Counted from the first letter of the stretch, positions 34,835 to 43,508 are shown. The stretch is 43,508 nucleotides of DNA from an uncultured Sulfuricurvum sp. (GCA_903844635.1 CAIMUF010000035.1:1-43508); one strand, 5' to 3'. Notes: generated by a model not told the origin, from the sequence alone. Translations and numbers: made by a program.

Positions 34835-36871
34835 ATGGTTAAACCTCTTTTAATTGAAATCGGTGTTGAAGAACTCCCAGCCGTTCCTTTGCTGAAAGAA
34901 CTTGCGGAAATTGAGAAAAAATGGGCAGACGTTTTGGAAAAAAACGGTTTGCTATGTGAGTTTGAATTTTACTATACTCCTCGTCGTCTCGTGTTGTGGC
35001 ATCATGAGTTTAAGACTGCCCAAGAAGATCGAATCGAAGAATTTTACGGTGCACCGGTAGAAATGGCGATAAAAGATGGTGTGGCTACCCCTGCTGCTCT
35101 TGGTTTTGCAAAAAAATGCGGCGTTGACTTTGAACAGCTTTCCCGTTCAGAAAAGGCGGGCAAAGAAGTTCTTTATTATTCCAAAAATGTTGAGGGAAAA
35201 GAGAGCTCGGATTTACTCAATGAAATGATTAATCAGTGGATTAAAAGTCTTAATTTCGGTAAATCCATGCGTTGGGGAAGCAATACAGAGAGCTTTATTC
35301 GTCCGATTCGCTGGGTAAATGTGATGCTGGGTGAAAAACAAGCAGACGCAGAGCTTTTTGGTGTGAAATCAGCTCCTGCAACCTACGTTCACCGTATCAG
35401 CCATTTTGAGGCCAAACCATTGGCTTCTATTCACAGCTATTTTGATGTCCTTAAAAGTGGTTCGGTCACATTATTTCCACAAGAGCGTCGCGCTACTATT
35501 TTAGAAGCCTTTAAAAACTTAGAAAATGAAAATGGAATTACAATTGAAATTGATGAAGATTTGCTCGATGAAGTTGTGGCGATTACGGAACATCCGACTC
35601 CTTTGCTTGGAAAGTTCGATGAAAGTTTTTTAGAGCTTCCTCCCGAAGTCATTATCACTTCGATGAAAGAGCATCAGCGTTATTTTCCAGTATTTAAAGA
35701 GGGTAAACTTATCAATGCGTTTGTAGTAGTTTCTAATGCCTTGGCGGATGATTTTACGCAGGTAATTGAAGGAAATGAACGTGTTTTACGACCACGCCTT
35801 AGTGATGCATTGTTCTTTTATCATAACGACCTCAAAAAAGGGCTAAGTACTTCTGGCTTGGAAAAAGTGGTCTTTATGAACGGTTTAGGAACATTATCGG
35901 AAAAAATAAAACGTGAAAAAGTTGTTGCAACTACCATCGCCAACTTAGTATATGATAATATTAATCCTGATCACTTAGAACGTTCAATGGAATTGGCAAA
36001 AGCCGATTTGATGTCGGAGATGGTTTATGAGTTTACCGAACTTCAGGGACTTATGGGCTATTACTATGCTCTTGCTTTAGGGGAACCCTCTGAAGTTGCG
36101 ACCGCTATCAAAGAGCAATATCTCCCTATGGGTGAAGAGAGTGCACTACCAAGTTCAATGCTCAGTGCGATCGTCGCAATGGCGATTAAACTCGATACAT
36201 TGATCGGAATGTTCAGTATCGGTGAGATTCCAACCGGTTCACGCGATCCATTTGCTCTTCGCCGTGCTGTCAACGGGATTATCAAAATCGCCGTTGCGTA
36301 CCAAATTCCTCTCAATTTCTCTACGTTGATCGATCAACTCGCTTCTTCGTATCCACAAGGAAAAGTGTATAAAAAGAATATTGAAACGTTTATAATTGAA
36401 CGGCTTGCTGGTGCTTACGTCGGCATTAATCCGTCTATCATTCAAGCAGTTGTGGTAAAAGAAGGTACGGTAGAGCTTGATGTTCTCGATATCGATCGTA
36501 AAATTCGTGCTGTTGCCAGCATCGCGACATCGGACTCATTCGTCGAAGCGTTTTCTACCTTTAAGAGGGTCAGTAACATCCTCAAAGACGAAGCAATGGA
36601 TAAAGAGTTCAGCGTCAATGAAGCCCTCTTTGACAATGATGCAGAGCGCAATCTTTACTCGAGCGCTAAATCAGTCATAGAGCATGAGTATGAAACGCTT
36701 GAAGAGCGTTTAGACGCACTTTTTGCACTTAAAGCATTATTGGATACGTTCTTTGATAATGTTATGGTCAATGCTGAGGATTTAAACGTTCGGGCTAATC
36801 GTAAAGCCCTTGTTGGCATGATTTACGCAGAGATTTATTCTATTGCTGACATCAAAAATATTACTATATGA
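34835..36871 (+). CDS. glyS: Glycyl-tRNA synthetase beta subunit
   Basis: I choose ATG 34835 (MVKPLLIEIGVEELPA), the canonical GlyS start. The 678-residue protein has the tRNA-synthetase class-II glycyl beta signatures: FGKSMRWGSNTESFIRPIRW, VAITEHPTPLLGKFDESFLELP, MKEHQRYFPVF, NGLGTLSEK, and GEIPTGSRDPFALRRAVNGI. With GlyQ (not in the window) it charges tRNA-Gly. GGATAAG before the ATG is the ribosome site. The next gene starts inside its last 29 bases. Confidence 0.95.
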   Translation: MVKPLLIEIGVEELPAVPLLKELAEIEKKWADVLEKNGLLCEFEFYYTPRRLVLWHHEFKTAQEDRIEEFYGAPVEMAIKDGVATPAALGFAKKCGVDFEQLSRSEKAGKEVLYYSKNVEGKESSDLLNEMINQWIKSLNFGKSMRWGSNTESFIRPIRWVNVMLGEKQADAELFGVKSAPATYVHRISHFEAKPLASIHSYFDVLKSGSVTLFPQERRATILEAFKNLENENGITIEIDEDLLDEVVAITEHPTPLLGKFDESFLELPPEVIITSMKEHQRYFPVFKEGKLINAFVVVSNALADDFTQVIEGNERVLRPRLSDALFFYHNDLKKGLSTSGLEKVVFMNGLGTLSEKIKREKVVATTIANLVYDNINPDHLERSMELAKADLMSEMVYEFTELQGLMGYYYALALGEPSEVATAIKEQYLPMGEESALPSSMLSAIVAMAIKLDTLIGMFSIGEIPTGSRDPFALRRAVNGIIKIAVAYQIPLNFSTLIDQLASSYPQGKVYKKNIETFIIERLAGAYVGINPSIIQAVVVKEGTVELDVLDIDRKIRAVASIATSDSFVEAFSTFKRVSNILKDEAMDKEFSVNEALFDNDAERNLYSSAKSVIEHEYETLEERLDALFALKALLDTFFDNVMVNAEDLNVRANRKALVGMIYAEIYSIADIKNITI

Positions 36872-37985
36872 TGTAATTATCGTTGGTGCAGGCATTAATG
36901 GCTGTACTAGCGCTTATACTCTCACACAGGCAGGATTAAATGTTGCTCTGGTCGATCAAGATGGTATCGCTTCGGGTGGCAGTGGTGCGGCAGGGGCATT
37001 TATCTCACCTAAAATCTCCAAAGCCGGTGAACTTAAAGAGATAATGAGTGAAGCGCACACCGAAGCGCTCGAATTTTACACCACCCGTTTCCCCCAGTTT
37101 ACCCTCACAAAACCGCTTCTTCATATCGCTAATAGCCCACAAGAAGCCGATAAACTTGAACATTTCAAACTCGAAACTTCTCTAAAACACTCTGAGCTCG
37201 ATGACGCATTAAAATCACTTTTAAATGAAGAAGCGTCAAATGAGAGCACTATCTATTTTGATGAAGGGGCAGTAGTCGATGCTCAGGGGGTATGTCGTGC
37301 GATGGTGGATGGAATCGATTTTTATCTCCTCAAGGCACAACAGCTTCTCTATGAGGATGGATTATGGCAGGTCGGTGAATTAAGGACCAAACATCTCGTT
37401 CTCTCGATCGGAGCCTATCCCAAGCTCTTGCCGATTGATTATGTCGGATTAAGGGGAATTTGGGGGCATCGAATCGACATTGAAACCTCTACTCATATAC
37501 CATGTATATTACACCATCATGTATCGATATCACCGACGACAAAAGCGGGAGTAGTTGCTATAGGTGCTACCCATGATGTCCATTATTCCCCGTTTTCAGG
37601 GGAGCTGTATGATGTAGAGCAGGGGAGAACACTGCTCCTGGAAAAAGCTTCTAAAACTCTAAAATTAAATAATATTAATATTTTGAATGACTATATGGGG
37701 TTACGTTCAGGTTCAAATGATTATCTCCCGATGTTAGGAAATCTGGTTAATGCTGACGCAACCCTAGAAAAATTTCCCCATTTACGACATGGGCAAGCAG
37801 TCGATTCGAGCGAATATATTTATTATCCAAATCTTACAATGATGAACGGTTCAGGAGGATATGGATTTGTCCTTGCTCCGTACTTGGCAAAGCGATTAAA
37901 AGAGTCTATTGTTGATGAAATAAAGATTGATCCTATTTTATCTCCGTCACGCTTTTTCCCGAGATGGGCAAAACGTCAGTCGTAA
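36843..37985 (+). CDS. FAD-dependent oxidoreductase (DAO family, MnmC-oxidase-like)
   Basis: The 380-residue protein has an N-terminal FAD dinucleotide fold GAGINGC (15-21), then DGIASGGSGAAGAFISP and KISKAGELKE, a substrate-binding middle, and a C-terminal GSGGYGFVLAPYLAKRL that closes the FAD site. It most resembles the FAD oxidase domain of MnmC (tRNA wobble-uridine modification), and glycine/D-amino acid oxidases are related alternatives. The only usable start is TTG 36843, overlapping glyS by 29 bases, which implies coupling. Its 3' end overlaps the convergent gene by 10 bases. Exact substrate unknown. Confidence 0.75.
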   Translation: MLTSKILLYDVIIVGAGINGCTSAYTLTQAGLNVALVDQDGIASGGSGAAGAFISPKISKAGELKEIMSEAHTEALEFYTTRFPQFTLTKPLLHIANSPQEADKLEHFKLETSLKHSELDDALKSLLNEEASNESTIYFDEGAVVDAQGVCRAMVDGIDFYLLKAQQLLYEDGLWQVGELRTKHLVLSIGAYPKLLPIDYVGLRGIWGHRIDIETSTHIPCILHHHVSISPTTKAGVVAIGATHDVHYSPFSGELYDVEQGRTLLLEKASKTLKLNNINILNDYMGLRSGSNDYLPMLGNLVNADATLEKFPHLRHGQAVDSSEYIYYPNLTMMNGSGGYGFVLAPYLAKRLKESIVDEIKIDPILSPSRFFPRWAKRQS

Positions 37986-38440
37986 ACCACTACTCCATAA
38001 TTATCATCAATGCGATAAAAACGCGAATCACTAGTAATACTTAAATCACCTAAACGTCCTAAGTGAACATAGCTTTTCTTGTTTAATGCAATCCCGTTTT
38101 CAGTAAAAAAGCGTTTGAGATTGACGAATTTGATGTCATTAACGTATTTGTATTCAAACTGACTGTAGAGACGCATTTTTTTGTATGCAAAGATATGTGA
38201 ATCCATATTGAGAGTGGATGCCGCATAATTGGTGGGCAGGTATCCGGAGAGATCGGTAAGAGATGTTTCGATATGTGAATATTTTTCAGGCAAAGTCTGT
38301 TTTTCGATAAAGACGTATCGATTAAGTTTGATATGGCGACTTTCATTCCAATAGGTATAAGCCGGTGAACTAAGTTGTAGCTTTGTATTGATTTCTCGCC
38401 AAAGCCAATGTTTATCGAGTAAGGAATAGAGGGCTGACAT
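37976..38440 (-). CDS. Hypothetical protein
   Basis: The 154-residue protein has no signal peptide and no membrane segment. It is rich in Tyr, Asn and Lys and has a patterned beta-rich sequence (SHIFAYKKMRLYSQFEYKYV; RFYRIDDNYGVVVYD at the end). I recognise no family. It starts 7 bases after the NlpC/P60 stop, so it is in the same operon, and could be a partner. It ends 10 bases within the 3' end of the FAD oxidoreductase gene. Confidence 0.65.
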   Translation of the reverse strand: MSALYSLLDKHWLWREINTKLQLSSPAYTYWNESRHIKLNRYVFIEKQTLPEKYSHIETSLTDLSGYLPTNYAASTLNMDSHIFAYKKMRLYSQFEYKYVNDIKFVNLKRFFTENGIALNKKSYVHLGRLGDLSITSDSRFYRIDDNYGVVVYD

Positions 38441-38447
38441 TAGCTAA

Positions 38448-39245
38448 TCATTCATTTTTCGAATCTTGAGTGTTTAAGGCTATGCGCTTAGCATACATGA
38501 AGCGTTGTCTATAGTATCCCTTGTCAATTGAGTCGTATTGAACTTTTCGCCCCGTATAGGATGCGTGAATAATCTTGCCGTCACCCGCATATATGGCTAC
38601 ATGTGAAGGATCAGATTTATAGGTACGATAAAATAATAAATCACCCACTTCTAAATCTTTGAAATTCACATTCTCGCCTAATTGTGCTTGTTCTGCGGCA
38701 CTGTGCGGAAGTGTAACGCCAAACTGACGATAGACTTGCTGTGTGAAACCTGAGCAGTCGGTACGTTCTCCGTCCTTATTTCCAAAACCGTAAGGAGTGC
38801 CTAAAAATTCTTTTGCTTTGGCTAAAACACGTTCTTTAGCGGAAGTGAGATTTTCAAAAAGTGATTTTCTCGGTTTTTCTTCTGTTTTAAGTGTGTTGGT
38901 TAGTAGCATTGGATCAGGACAGCTATTTAGAATCTCGGCACGCGGCGATACAGGTTTATTGATGACTAAATAGGGTAAATCATCATTACCGATAGAAGGT
39001 TTTTTAGGTAGTGCTGGAGTGGTTGCTATGGTTGGTTGTGTAATGGTATAAGGTGTTTGAGGTTTTGTTGGAGTAAGAGTATTGATGATTTTTTTAAAAG
39101 GATTTGGCTCATCTTGAAAGGTATCAGCGGATCGTGATACTTCACGTTCGTATTCTAAAAATAATGAGGTTTCACGTTTTGGCGTATCGGCGAAAAGATG
39201 GGTGGAAAAAAAGATAAATGTAATAATTAGATACCTGCTAATCAT
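38448..39245 (-). CDS. NlpC/P60 cell-wall peptidase, secreted
   Basis: AGGAGG lies 4-5 bases before ATG 39245 (MISRYLIITF). The 265-residue protein has a signal peptide ending near AFAD (residue 20), a Pro/Thr-rich linker (about 45-105), and a C-terminal C40 domain (about 140-265) with Cys164 in RTDCSGF, His215 in PSHVAIY and His227 in IIHAS. It would cleave peptidoglycan stem peptides in the periplasm, in growth, division or shape. It is the second C40 peptidase in the window, unrelated in architecture to that at 29316. A divergent promoter region of about 150 bases separates it from hemH. Confidence 0.9.
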   Translation of the reverse strand: MISRYLIITFIFFSTHLFADTPKRETSLFLEYEREVSRSADTFQDEPNPFKKIINTLTPTKPQTPYTITQPTIATTPALPKKPSIGNDDLPYLVINKPVSPRAEILNSCPDPMLLTNTLKTEEKPRKSLFENLTSAKERVLAKAKEFLGTPYGFGNKDGERTDCSGFTQQVYRQFGVTLPHSAAEQAQLGENVNFKDLEVGDLLFYRTYKSDPSHVAIYAGDGKIIHASYTGRKVQYDSIDKGYYRQRFMYAKRIALNTQDSKNE

Positions 39246-39397
39246 CCAACCTCCTGTATTCGTCACAATATAGTTTATTTCGAACCTCAATCATTATAAA
39301 TCTAAAAAACTTTAGTTTTTATTATAATTTAATATTCTTGTCATGCCGTTATGGTACACTATCATCAAAAACAAACAGTAAATGAGGCTAGAAATTA

Positions 39398-40344
39398 GTG
39401 AAAGAAGCAATCATACTTCTCAATATGGGTGGTCCTAATAATCTGCGTGAAGTTGAGATGTTTTTAACCAACATGTTCAATGACCCTGCGATTATTCGTA
39501 CAAAAAGTGCATTATTACGTCGTTTTATTGCTGGAATAATTACTCTTTCGCGTGCTGAAAAATCTCAAGAAATTTATCGTCAAATCGGTGGGAAGTCACC
39601 CATAGTAGATTTAACAACTTCATTGGTGACTAAACTTCAAGCAGCGGTTGGTGAGGAAGTGATTGTTGATTTCGTAATGCGTTATACACCTCCGATGGCA
39701 AAGGAAGTAATTGAAAAACTAAAAAAAGTGGTGTTCAAAAAGTCTATCTTATCCCTTTGTTTCCCCAATATTCAACTACTACTACCGCTTCTTCACTCGA
39801 TGATTTCGAAGATACTTCGCGACGAGTGGGTTGGTTCCCTATCATGGTTGAAATCAAACATTTTTTTACGAATGATAAGTACAACACACTTCTGCTTACT
39901 CTTATTAAAGAAACGCTTGCTGACAATAACCCGAATGATTTTGAATTGATTTTCTCAGCGCATGGTTTACCTCAAAAGATTGTTGATAGCGGAGATCCGT
40001 ATCAGCGACATGTTAGTGCTCATGTTGAGCTATTGAAAGATAAATTTCACAAGGAAGGAATTTATTTTCGAGGGGTTCACCTGGCGTATCAATCTAAAGT
40101 AGGGCCTATGAAATGGTTAGATCCCTCTCTTGAATCTATGCTAAAGAGTTTGAATACGAAAAAAGTGATTATTGTTCCTATCGCATTTACGATTGATAAT
40201 TCTGAAACCAATTATGAACTTTCAATGGAATACGCTGAAATTGCTCATGAACTGGGTTTCAGTGATTATCGTGTTTGTAAATGCCCCAATGATCATCCTG
40301 TATTTGTTGATGTTCTAAAAGAGCTTTATGAGAAAATGAAATGA
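39398..40344 (+). pseudogene. hemH: Ferrochelatase hemH, split by a -1 frameshift at an A7 run
   Basis: From GTG 39398 the protein reads as ferrochelatase (AIILLNMGGPNNLREVEMFL, FMRYTPPM) to about residue 110, then changes into a non-homologous tail ending at 39949. The rest of ferrochelatase, starting VYLIPLFPQYSTTT and with catalytic His in SAHGLP and Glu in DNSETNYE, lies in the -1 frame to 40344. The switch maps to AAAAAAA at 39721-39727. One extra A, or a -1 slip on A-AAA-AAA, restores LKKSGVQKVYLIP. It may be a real mutation, a sequencing error or recoding. HemH inserts iron in protoporphyrin IX; a heme-dependent organism usually needs it. The HAD gene follows after 8 bases. Confidence 0.85.
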
Positions 40345-40352
40345 AACTATAG

Positions 40353-40985
40353 ATGTCTAAAATTGTCATTTTTGATATGGACGGTACGCTGATTAACTCA
40401 AGTCTTGATATTACACTCTCGATTAATCATGTACGTTTAACGTGTTACTCTCTTGAACCTTTACAGGAACAATTTGTGATTGATGCGATTAATGCACATG
40501 ATCGTAACTTAGCTTCTCTTTTTTATCAAACCCAAGTATATGAAACAAAAGCCAAAGAACTTTTTGAATCCCACTATTACAATCAGTGCATACAAAATGT
40601 ACATCCTTATCCTGAAATCAAAGAAACCCTTGAGTATCTTCAATCCAATGGATGTTTCATGAGCGTTGCGACCAATGCTCCTAGTATCTTTGCTAAACGG
40701 ATGTTGACTCATTTGGGTATTGCAGAATATTTTAGTTGCATTATCGGTGCAGATAATGTGGATCTAGCAAAACCGCATCCCCAAATGATTGAATTGATCT
40801 TAAACCATCATGGTTATGATCTACACAATGACGAAGCATGGATGATCGGTGATAACAGTAAAGATATGCAAGCAGCCAGGAGTGCCAATGTCGGTACAAT
40901 ATTTGCTGCATGGGGATTTAGTGATACAGGTGAGGGTGATTATATAGCCTATACACCATCAGAAATCAGATCGATTATTTTATAA
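40353..40985 (+). CDS. HAD-family hydrolase (phosphoglycolate phosphatase-like)
   Basis: The 210-residue protein has HAD motifs: FDMDGTLINSS (motif I, Asp6 and Asp8), ATNAPS (motif II), KPHPQM (motif III lysine) and IGDNSKDMQAA (motif IV), with a helical cap. This is like phosphoglycolate phosphatase Gph or PpaX-type phosphatases; substrate cannot be assigned. It starts 8 bases after hemH and 10 bases before the next gene, so these form an operon. Confidence 0.88.
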   Translation: MSKIVIFDMDGTLINSSLDITLSINHVRLTCYSLEPLQEQFVIDAINAHDRNLASLFYQTQVYETKAKELFESHYYNQCIQNVHPYPEIKETLEYLQSNGCFMSVATNAPSIFAKRMLTHLGIAEYFSCIIGADNVDLAKPHPQMIELILNHHGYDLHNDEAWMIGDNSKDMQAARSANVGTIFAAWGFSDTGEGDYIAYTPSEIRSIIL

Positions 40986-40995
40986 GGAGCTTACT

Positions 40996-42231
40996 ATGTT
41001 TGAAGTAGATCTTTTGGTGTCAATCGTCATGATGTCGTTGCTTTTTTTACGACATATCAGTGTCTATAAAGATCGCAATAAAATAAACTATACTCCCGTG
41101 GTGTTGGCGATTGGCTTTATTGGAGGGCTTCTTCATTTTGTGATGCTGGGTGATGGGGAAGGATGGCTGTTAGTCTTGCGTGAATCAATGCTGACATTGA
41201 CGGTTGGAATTGTCCTCTCTACGATTATGAGCGTTATGAGTCAAACTCAAAATGCACACAATCAGCACATCAAGAACCTTCATATTCAAACTCTTGTGGA
41301 TGATGTTGAGCAGTTAAAACCTCTTTTTAGCAGTATCAATACGTCCCTTTCTCATGTAACTCAGATGGAAAGCACCACACATGAGCAGCTTAAAAACATT
41401 TTTAGAGAGGAAATCGAAGCGCTGGGATCAATTTTGAATAATCAAAAGTTCTTTATCCAAAAAGTTGAGTCTGTTTTAGCCCAGCAACAGCTTGCGCAGG
41501 AAAAATTTGAAGAGTTTAGTCTCAGCGAGCTTCCGAGTCTGGACAATGTGGTTCACCGTCATATCGATTTATTGCGTATTGCAGAACAAGATCATTTTAA
41601 TCAGCTTAAAAGTGTTATCAAGAGTTCCAGTGAAGAGAAAGTTGAAATTCATAATGAATTTATTCAAATTAAGCATGCTCTCGAAAAACTTCAAAAATCG
41701 CATTCTATTGATGGCGTGATGGGAGTCATGGAGCATGAGTTCTCACGTATCATTGCTGAATTCGCACGTCATATTCAAACTATTGGTTCAAAGAGTGAAA
41801 GCATTGTAACGACACTGCTGGAAAATGAAACCATACTCAAAGCTTCTCGTGATCAAAGTGAATTGATTATGCAGCAAATGGTGTTGTCTTCCAATCAGAT
41901 GCGAGAAATGAATCACAGCACTAAGGAACTTAATGAATCGTTACGACCGCTTGGATCGCTTTTTGGATCCGCGGAAGCTTTGTTTAAAGAGTTTATAGTG
42001 GCGAAAAGTGCATTGGCTGAGCTTATTGTGACTCTAGAATCGTATGAGAAGCATGAACATCGAACTCTTCGTGAGCATTTGGAAAATGTTGCCAATAACG
42101 CCATTGCACAAATGGAACTTTTTACCCAAAATATAGCAAAATTTGAGGAAGCTCAACGATTTGTTTCTCCTAAAGATGTGCAGGAGCTTTCTCACAAAGT
42201 GAAGCTTCACCAAAGCTACAATGGGGAATGA
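40996..42231 (+). CDS. Membrane-anchored coiled-coil protein of unknown function
   Basis: The 411-residue protein has three membrane helices in the first 85 residues (about 5-20, 33-53, 62-82) and then a long cytoplasmic helical region (about 90-400) with many Gln, Glu, His and Leu in coiled-coil pattern, without any catalytic motif I can see. The layout recalls structural or anti-parallel coiled-coil scaffolds of the RmuC or chemotaxis-transducer kind, but no signature of these is present. AAGGAG precedes the ATG well. It ends 50 bases before the DUF695 gene. Confidence 0.72.
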   Translation: MFEVDLLVSIVMMSLLFLRHISVYKDRNKINYTPVVLAIGFIGGLLHFVMLGDGEGWLLVLRESMLTLTVGIVLSTIMSVMSQTQNAHNQHIKNLHIQTLVDDVEQLKPLFSSINTSLSHVTQMESTTHEQLKNIFREEIEALGSILNNQKFFIQKVESVLAQQQLAQEKFEEFSLSELPSLDNVVHRHIDLLRIAEQDHFNQLKSVIKSSSEEKVEIHNEFIQIKHALEKLQKSHSIDGVMGVMEHEFSRIIAEFARHIQTIGSKSESIVTTLLENETILKASRDQSELIMQQMVLSSNQMREMNHSTKELNESLRPLGSLFGSAEALFKEFIVAKSALAELIVTLESYEKHEHRTLREHLENVANNAIAQMELFTQNIAKFEEAQRFVSPKDVQELSHKVKLHQSYNGE

Positions 42232-42281
42232 GGAACATTTGGATAAAATGCTATTGGTAAAATAATAAATATGGATAAATA

Positions 42282-42992
42282 ATGATTGAATACTATGAAC
42301 AAGCTGATGAAGAGGGACAAAACTATCGTACAGAGGTAGATTTGTCTTTAGTTGATGAGGTTCCTGATCTTGAAAAATCTTGGTTGCTATGGCTTTTTGT
42401 CAAAGTAGCTAGTAGTGAAGATGTTGAGTTTATCGGTTTCAGAGATGACCTTATCGTGACTCTTGATGCCCAAGTAGAAGCAGTGTATGCAGGTACTATT
42501 GTAAAAGATGGATGGTGTGAGCTTTATTTTTACGCATCAACCTCTAAAAAGTTTGAAAATATTACCTCGGATGTCATGGCTCGACATAGTAAATATGCTT
42601 ATGAGCGTGGTTCTTCACGTGACACAAAATGGGAGATGTATCAGGAACGTCTCTATCCTGAGCCTTTTGACCTTATCAGTATACAAAGCCGTCATACTCT
42701 CGAAGCACTTTTAGAAGAAGAGGATGATTTGTCTGTTCCTAGAGAAGTGGAACATTATTTCTTTTTTCAAACTCCTACCGCGTTGCAGCGTTTTGAAGCA
42801 TCGATGATCTCAGATGGCTTTAGCCTCAAAGAACATATCAATGATGACGAGAGCGATTATGTGTATGGTGTGACTTTGACAAAAATGGAGTCTGTGACTC
42901 CAGAGCAAGTCAATGAAACGACATCAACGCTTTATGAATTAGTGATGCAAGAGCATGGTCATTATGAGGGTTGGAGCACGGTGCTTTCTTGA
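42282..42992 (+). CDS. DUF695-RraB fusion protein
   Basis: The 236-residue protein has an N-terminal DUF695 domain (about 1-125, with DEVPDLEKSWLLWLFVKV, CELYFYAST) and a C-terminal domain similar to RraB (about 150-235: REVEHYFFFQTPTALQRFEAS, DGFSLKEH, ending HGHYEGWSTVL). In E. coli RraB inhibits RNase E, but Campylobacterota generally lack classical RNase E, so the target is probably different. Predicted cytoplasmic. The LplT-like gene begins at or just before its stop. Confidence 0.78.
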   Translation: MIEYYEQADEEGQNYRTEVDLSLVDEVPDLEKSWLLWLFVKVASSEDVEFIGFRDDLIVTLDAQVEAVYAGTIVKDGWCELYFYASTSKKFENITSDVMARHSKYAYERGSSRDTKWEMYQERLYPEPFDLISIQSRHTLEALLEEEDDLSVPREVEHYFFFQTPTALQRFEASMISDGFSLKEHINDDESDYVYGVTLTKMESVTPEQVNETTSTLYELVMQEHGHYEGWSTVLS

Positions 42993-43405
42993 AGCTTTCC
43001 CTTTGGAAGATGAAAGGGGTTCTCCCCTATTTAGCAGCTCTTTTTTTAAATGCTTTTACTGATTTAGGGCATAAGATACTTATTCAAAACACTCTTTTTA
43101 AAGTCTATGATAATCAAGAACAAATCATACTTACCGCGATTTTAAATGCTTTTATCCTCCTTCCTTTTATCGTATTGTTTACTCCCGCAGGATTTTTGTC
43201 ACAACGTTTTTCACGTTCTCATGTCATGCGCTATGGTGCACTTTCTGCCATATTTATCACATTGGGAATTACGCTTGCCTATTATCAGGGATGGTTTTGG
43301 TGTGCTTTTGGTTTTACGCTTCTCCTTGGGGTTCAAGCCGCTTTGTATTCACCGGCTAAATATGGATACCAAAATTTAAATCTGAAGTGCAATTTTTTGA
43401 CTTAA
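42989..43405 (+). pseudogene. LplT-type lysophospholipid transporter (MFS), 5' part, broken by an IS30 element
   Basis: The frame could begin at TTG 42989 (overlapping the DUF695 stop) or ATG 43010 (MKGVLPYLAALF); the second has no good ribosome site. The first 125 or so residues match LplT/Aas-type MFS proteins: FLNAFTDLGHKILIQNTLFKVYDN, a run of transmembrane helices, SPAKYGY. After KYGY the sequence loses similarity and the frame ends in sequence belonging to the adjacent insertion element. In Campylobacterota this domain often heads a large protein fused to acyltransferase and acyl-ACP ligase parts, which would recycle lysophospholipid. The remainder presumably lies beyond the element. 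Confidence 0.8.
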
Positions 43406-43508
43406 AAAATCATACCTATTTTTAGCTTAAGCCGCTGCTACTAATCCATAAAAAACCTCATTGGGTGTTTTCCAATTTAAAGACTTTCTAGGTCTATTGT
43501 TTAGCTTA
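43375..43508 (-). mobile_element. IS30-family insertion sequence, right part in the window
   Basis: The element begins somewhere at 43369-43385, where similarity of the LplT-type gene ends. It continues past the right edge. Its likely terminal region reads GAAGTGCAATTTTTTGAC (43384-43401). The far end and target duplication are not in the window, so the boundary is approximate. Confidence 0.7.
43427..43507 (-). CDS. IS30-family transposase, C-terminal fragment
   Basis: Read on the minus strand, the last 26 residues are KLNNRPRKSLNWKTPNEVFY followed by GLVAAA and a stop. LNNRPRK-(S/T)-L-(N)-W/F-KTPNE is the C-terminal signature of IS30-type DDE transposases. The rest of the gene runs past the window edge. 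Confidence 0.82.
   Translation of the reverse strand, partial: KLNNRPRKSLNWKTPNEVFYGLVAAA

Noticed and set aside
1-43508. tRNA or rRNA genes
   Set aside because: Every gap longer than 40 bases was read on both strands and none holds a recognisable tRNA cloverleaf or conserved rRNA segment.

Overview
The window looks like a chromosomal segment of a free-living member of the Campylobacterota, probably a Sulfuricurvum/Sulfurimonas-type organism. This is inferred from protein types and gene order, not from a database match. Supporting points are moderate-to-low GC, very tight packing with many 4-base ATGA stop/start overlaps, and gene clusters typical of the phylum: S4 protein-tsaE-lptB-rpoN, aroB-mscS-mtaB-ftsH-like, a long-form DapD, a COG3400 RCK-type protein, a BioV-type esterase, and a gene resembling Campylobacter CiaD beside purU.

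Bases 1-6180 hold the 3' end of a giant VCBS/LamG/RTX surface adhesin, followed by a LapG-type periplasmic protease and a LapD-type degenerate GGDEF-EAL receptor. This is the hallmark of a c-di-GMP-gated switch that keeps or releases a biofilm adhesin. Bases 6181-16687 hold a 26-residue membrane protein ORF, a YgiQ radical-SAM protein, and two paralogous membrane GGDEF-EAL proteins on the minus strand, one with intact motifs and one degenerate. The paralogs flank a six-gene plus-strand operon: S4 protein, trpD, tsaE, lptB, rpoN and a TIGR02757 protein.

Bases 16688-28413 are a housekeeping block: a COG3400 protein; the aroB-mscS-mtaB-ftsH-like-bioV-mog operon; and the leuD-leuB-TPR-CiaD-like-purU-trmL operon ending in a 42-residue membrane ORF. 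The FtsH-like protein keeps its AAA ATPase motifs, but the HEAGH zinc site of the protease domain reads YQAGK. Bases 28414-32400 hold a self-cleaving-type S24 repressor with a candidate palindromic operator, an SH3/NlpC-P60 lipoprotein, a 101-residue protein that is essentially only the two ends of a flagellar rod protein, and dapD.

Bases 32401-43508 hold an ankyrin-repeat protein with htpX, a 45-residue membrane ORF, a CinA-type protein, glyS, an FAD oxidoreductase, a second NlpC/P60 protein, hemH split by a -1 frameshift at an A7 run, a HAD phosphatase, a membrane coiled-coil protein, a DUF695-RraB fusion, and an LplT-type gene broken by an IS30-family element that runs off the window end.

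I see no tRNA, rRNA or CRISPR array, and no gene-free stretch longer than about 300 bases. The most notable items are the Lap-type adhesin switch with its nearby c-di-GMP proteins, the protease-dead FtsH homologue, the hemH frameshift on a slippery run, the IS-broken phospholipid gene, and several small membrane ORFs with good ribosome binding sites.
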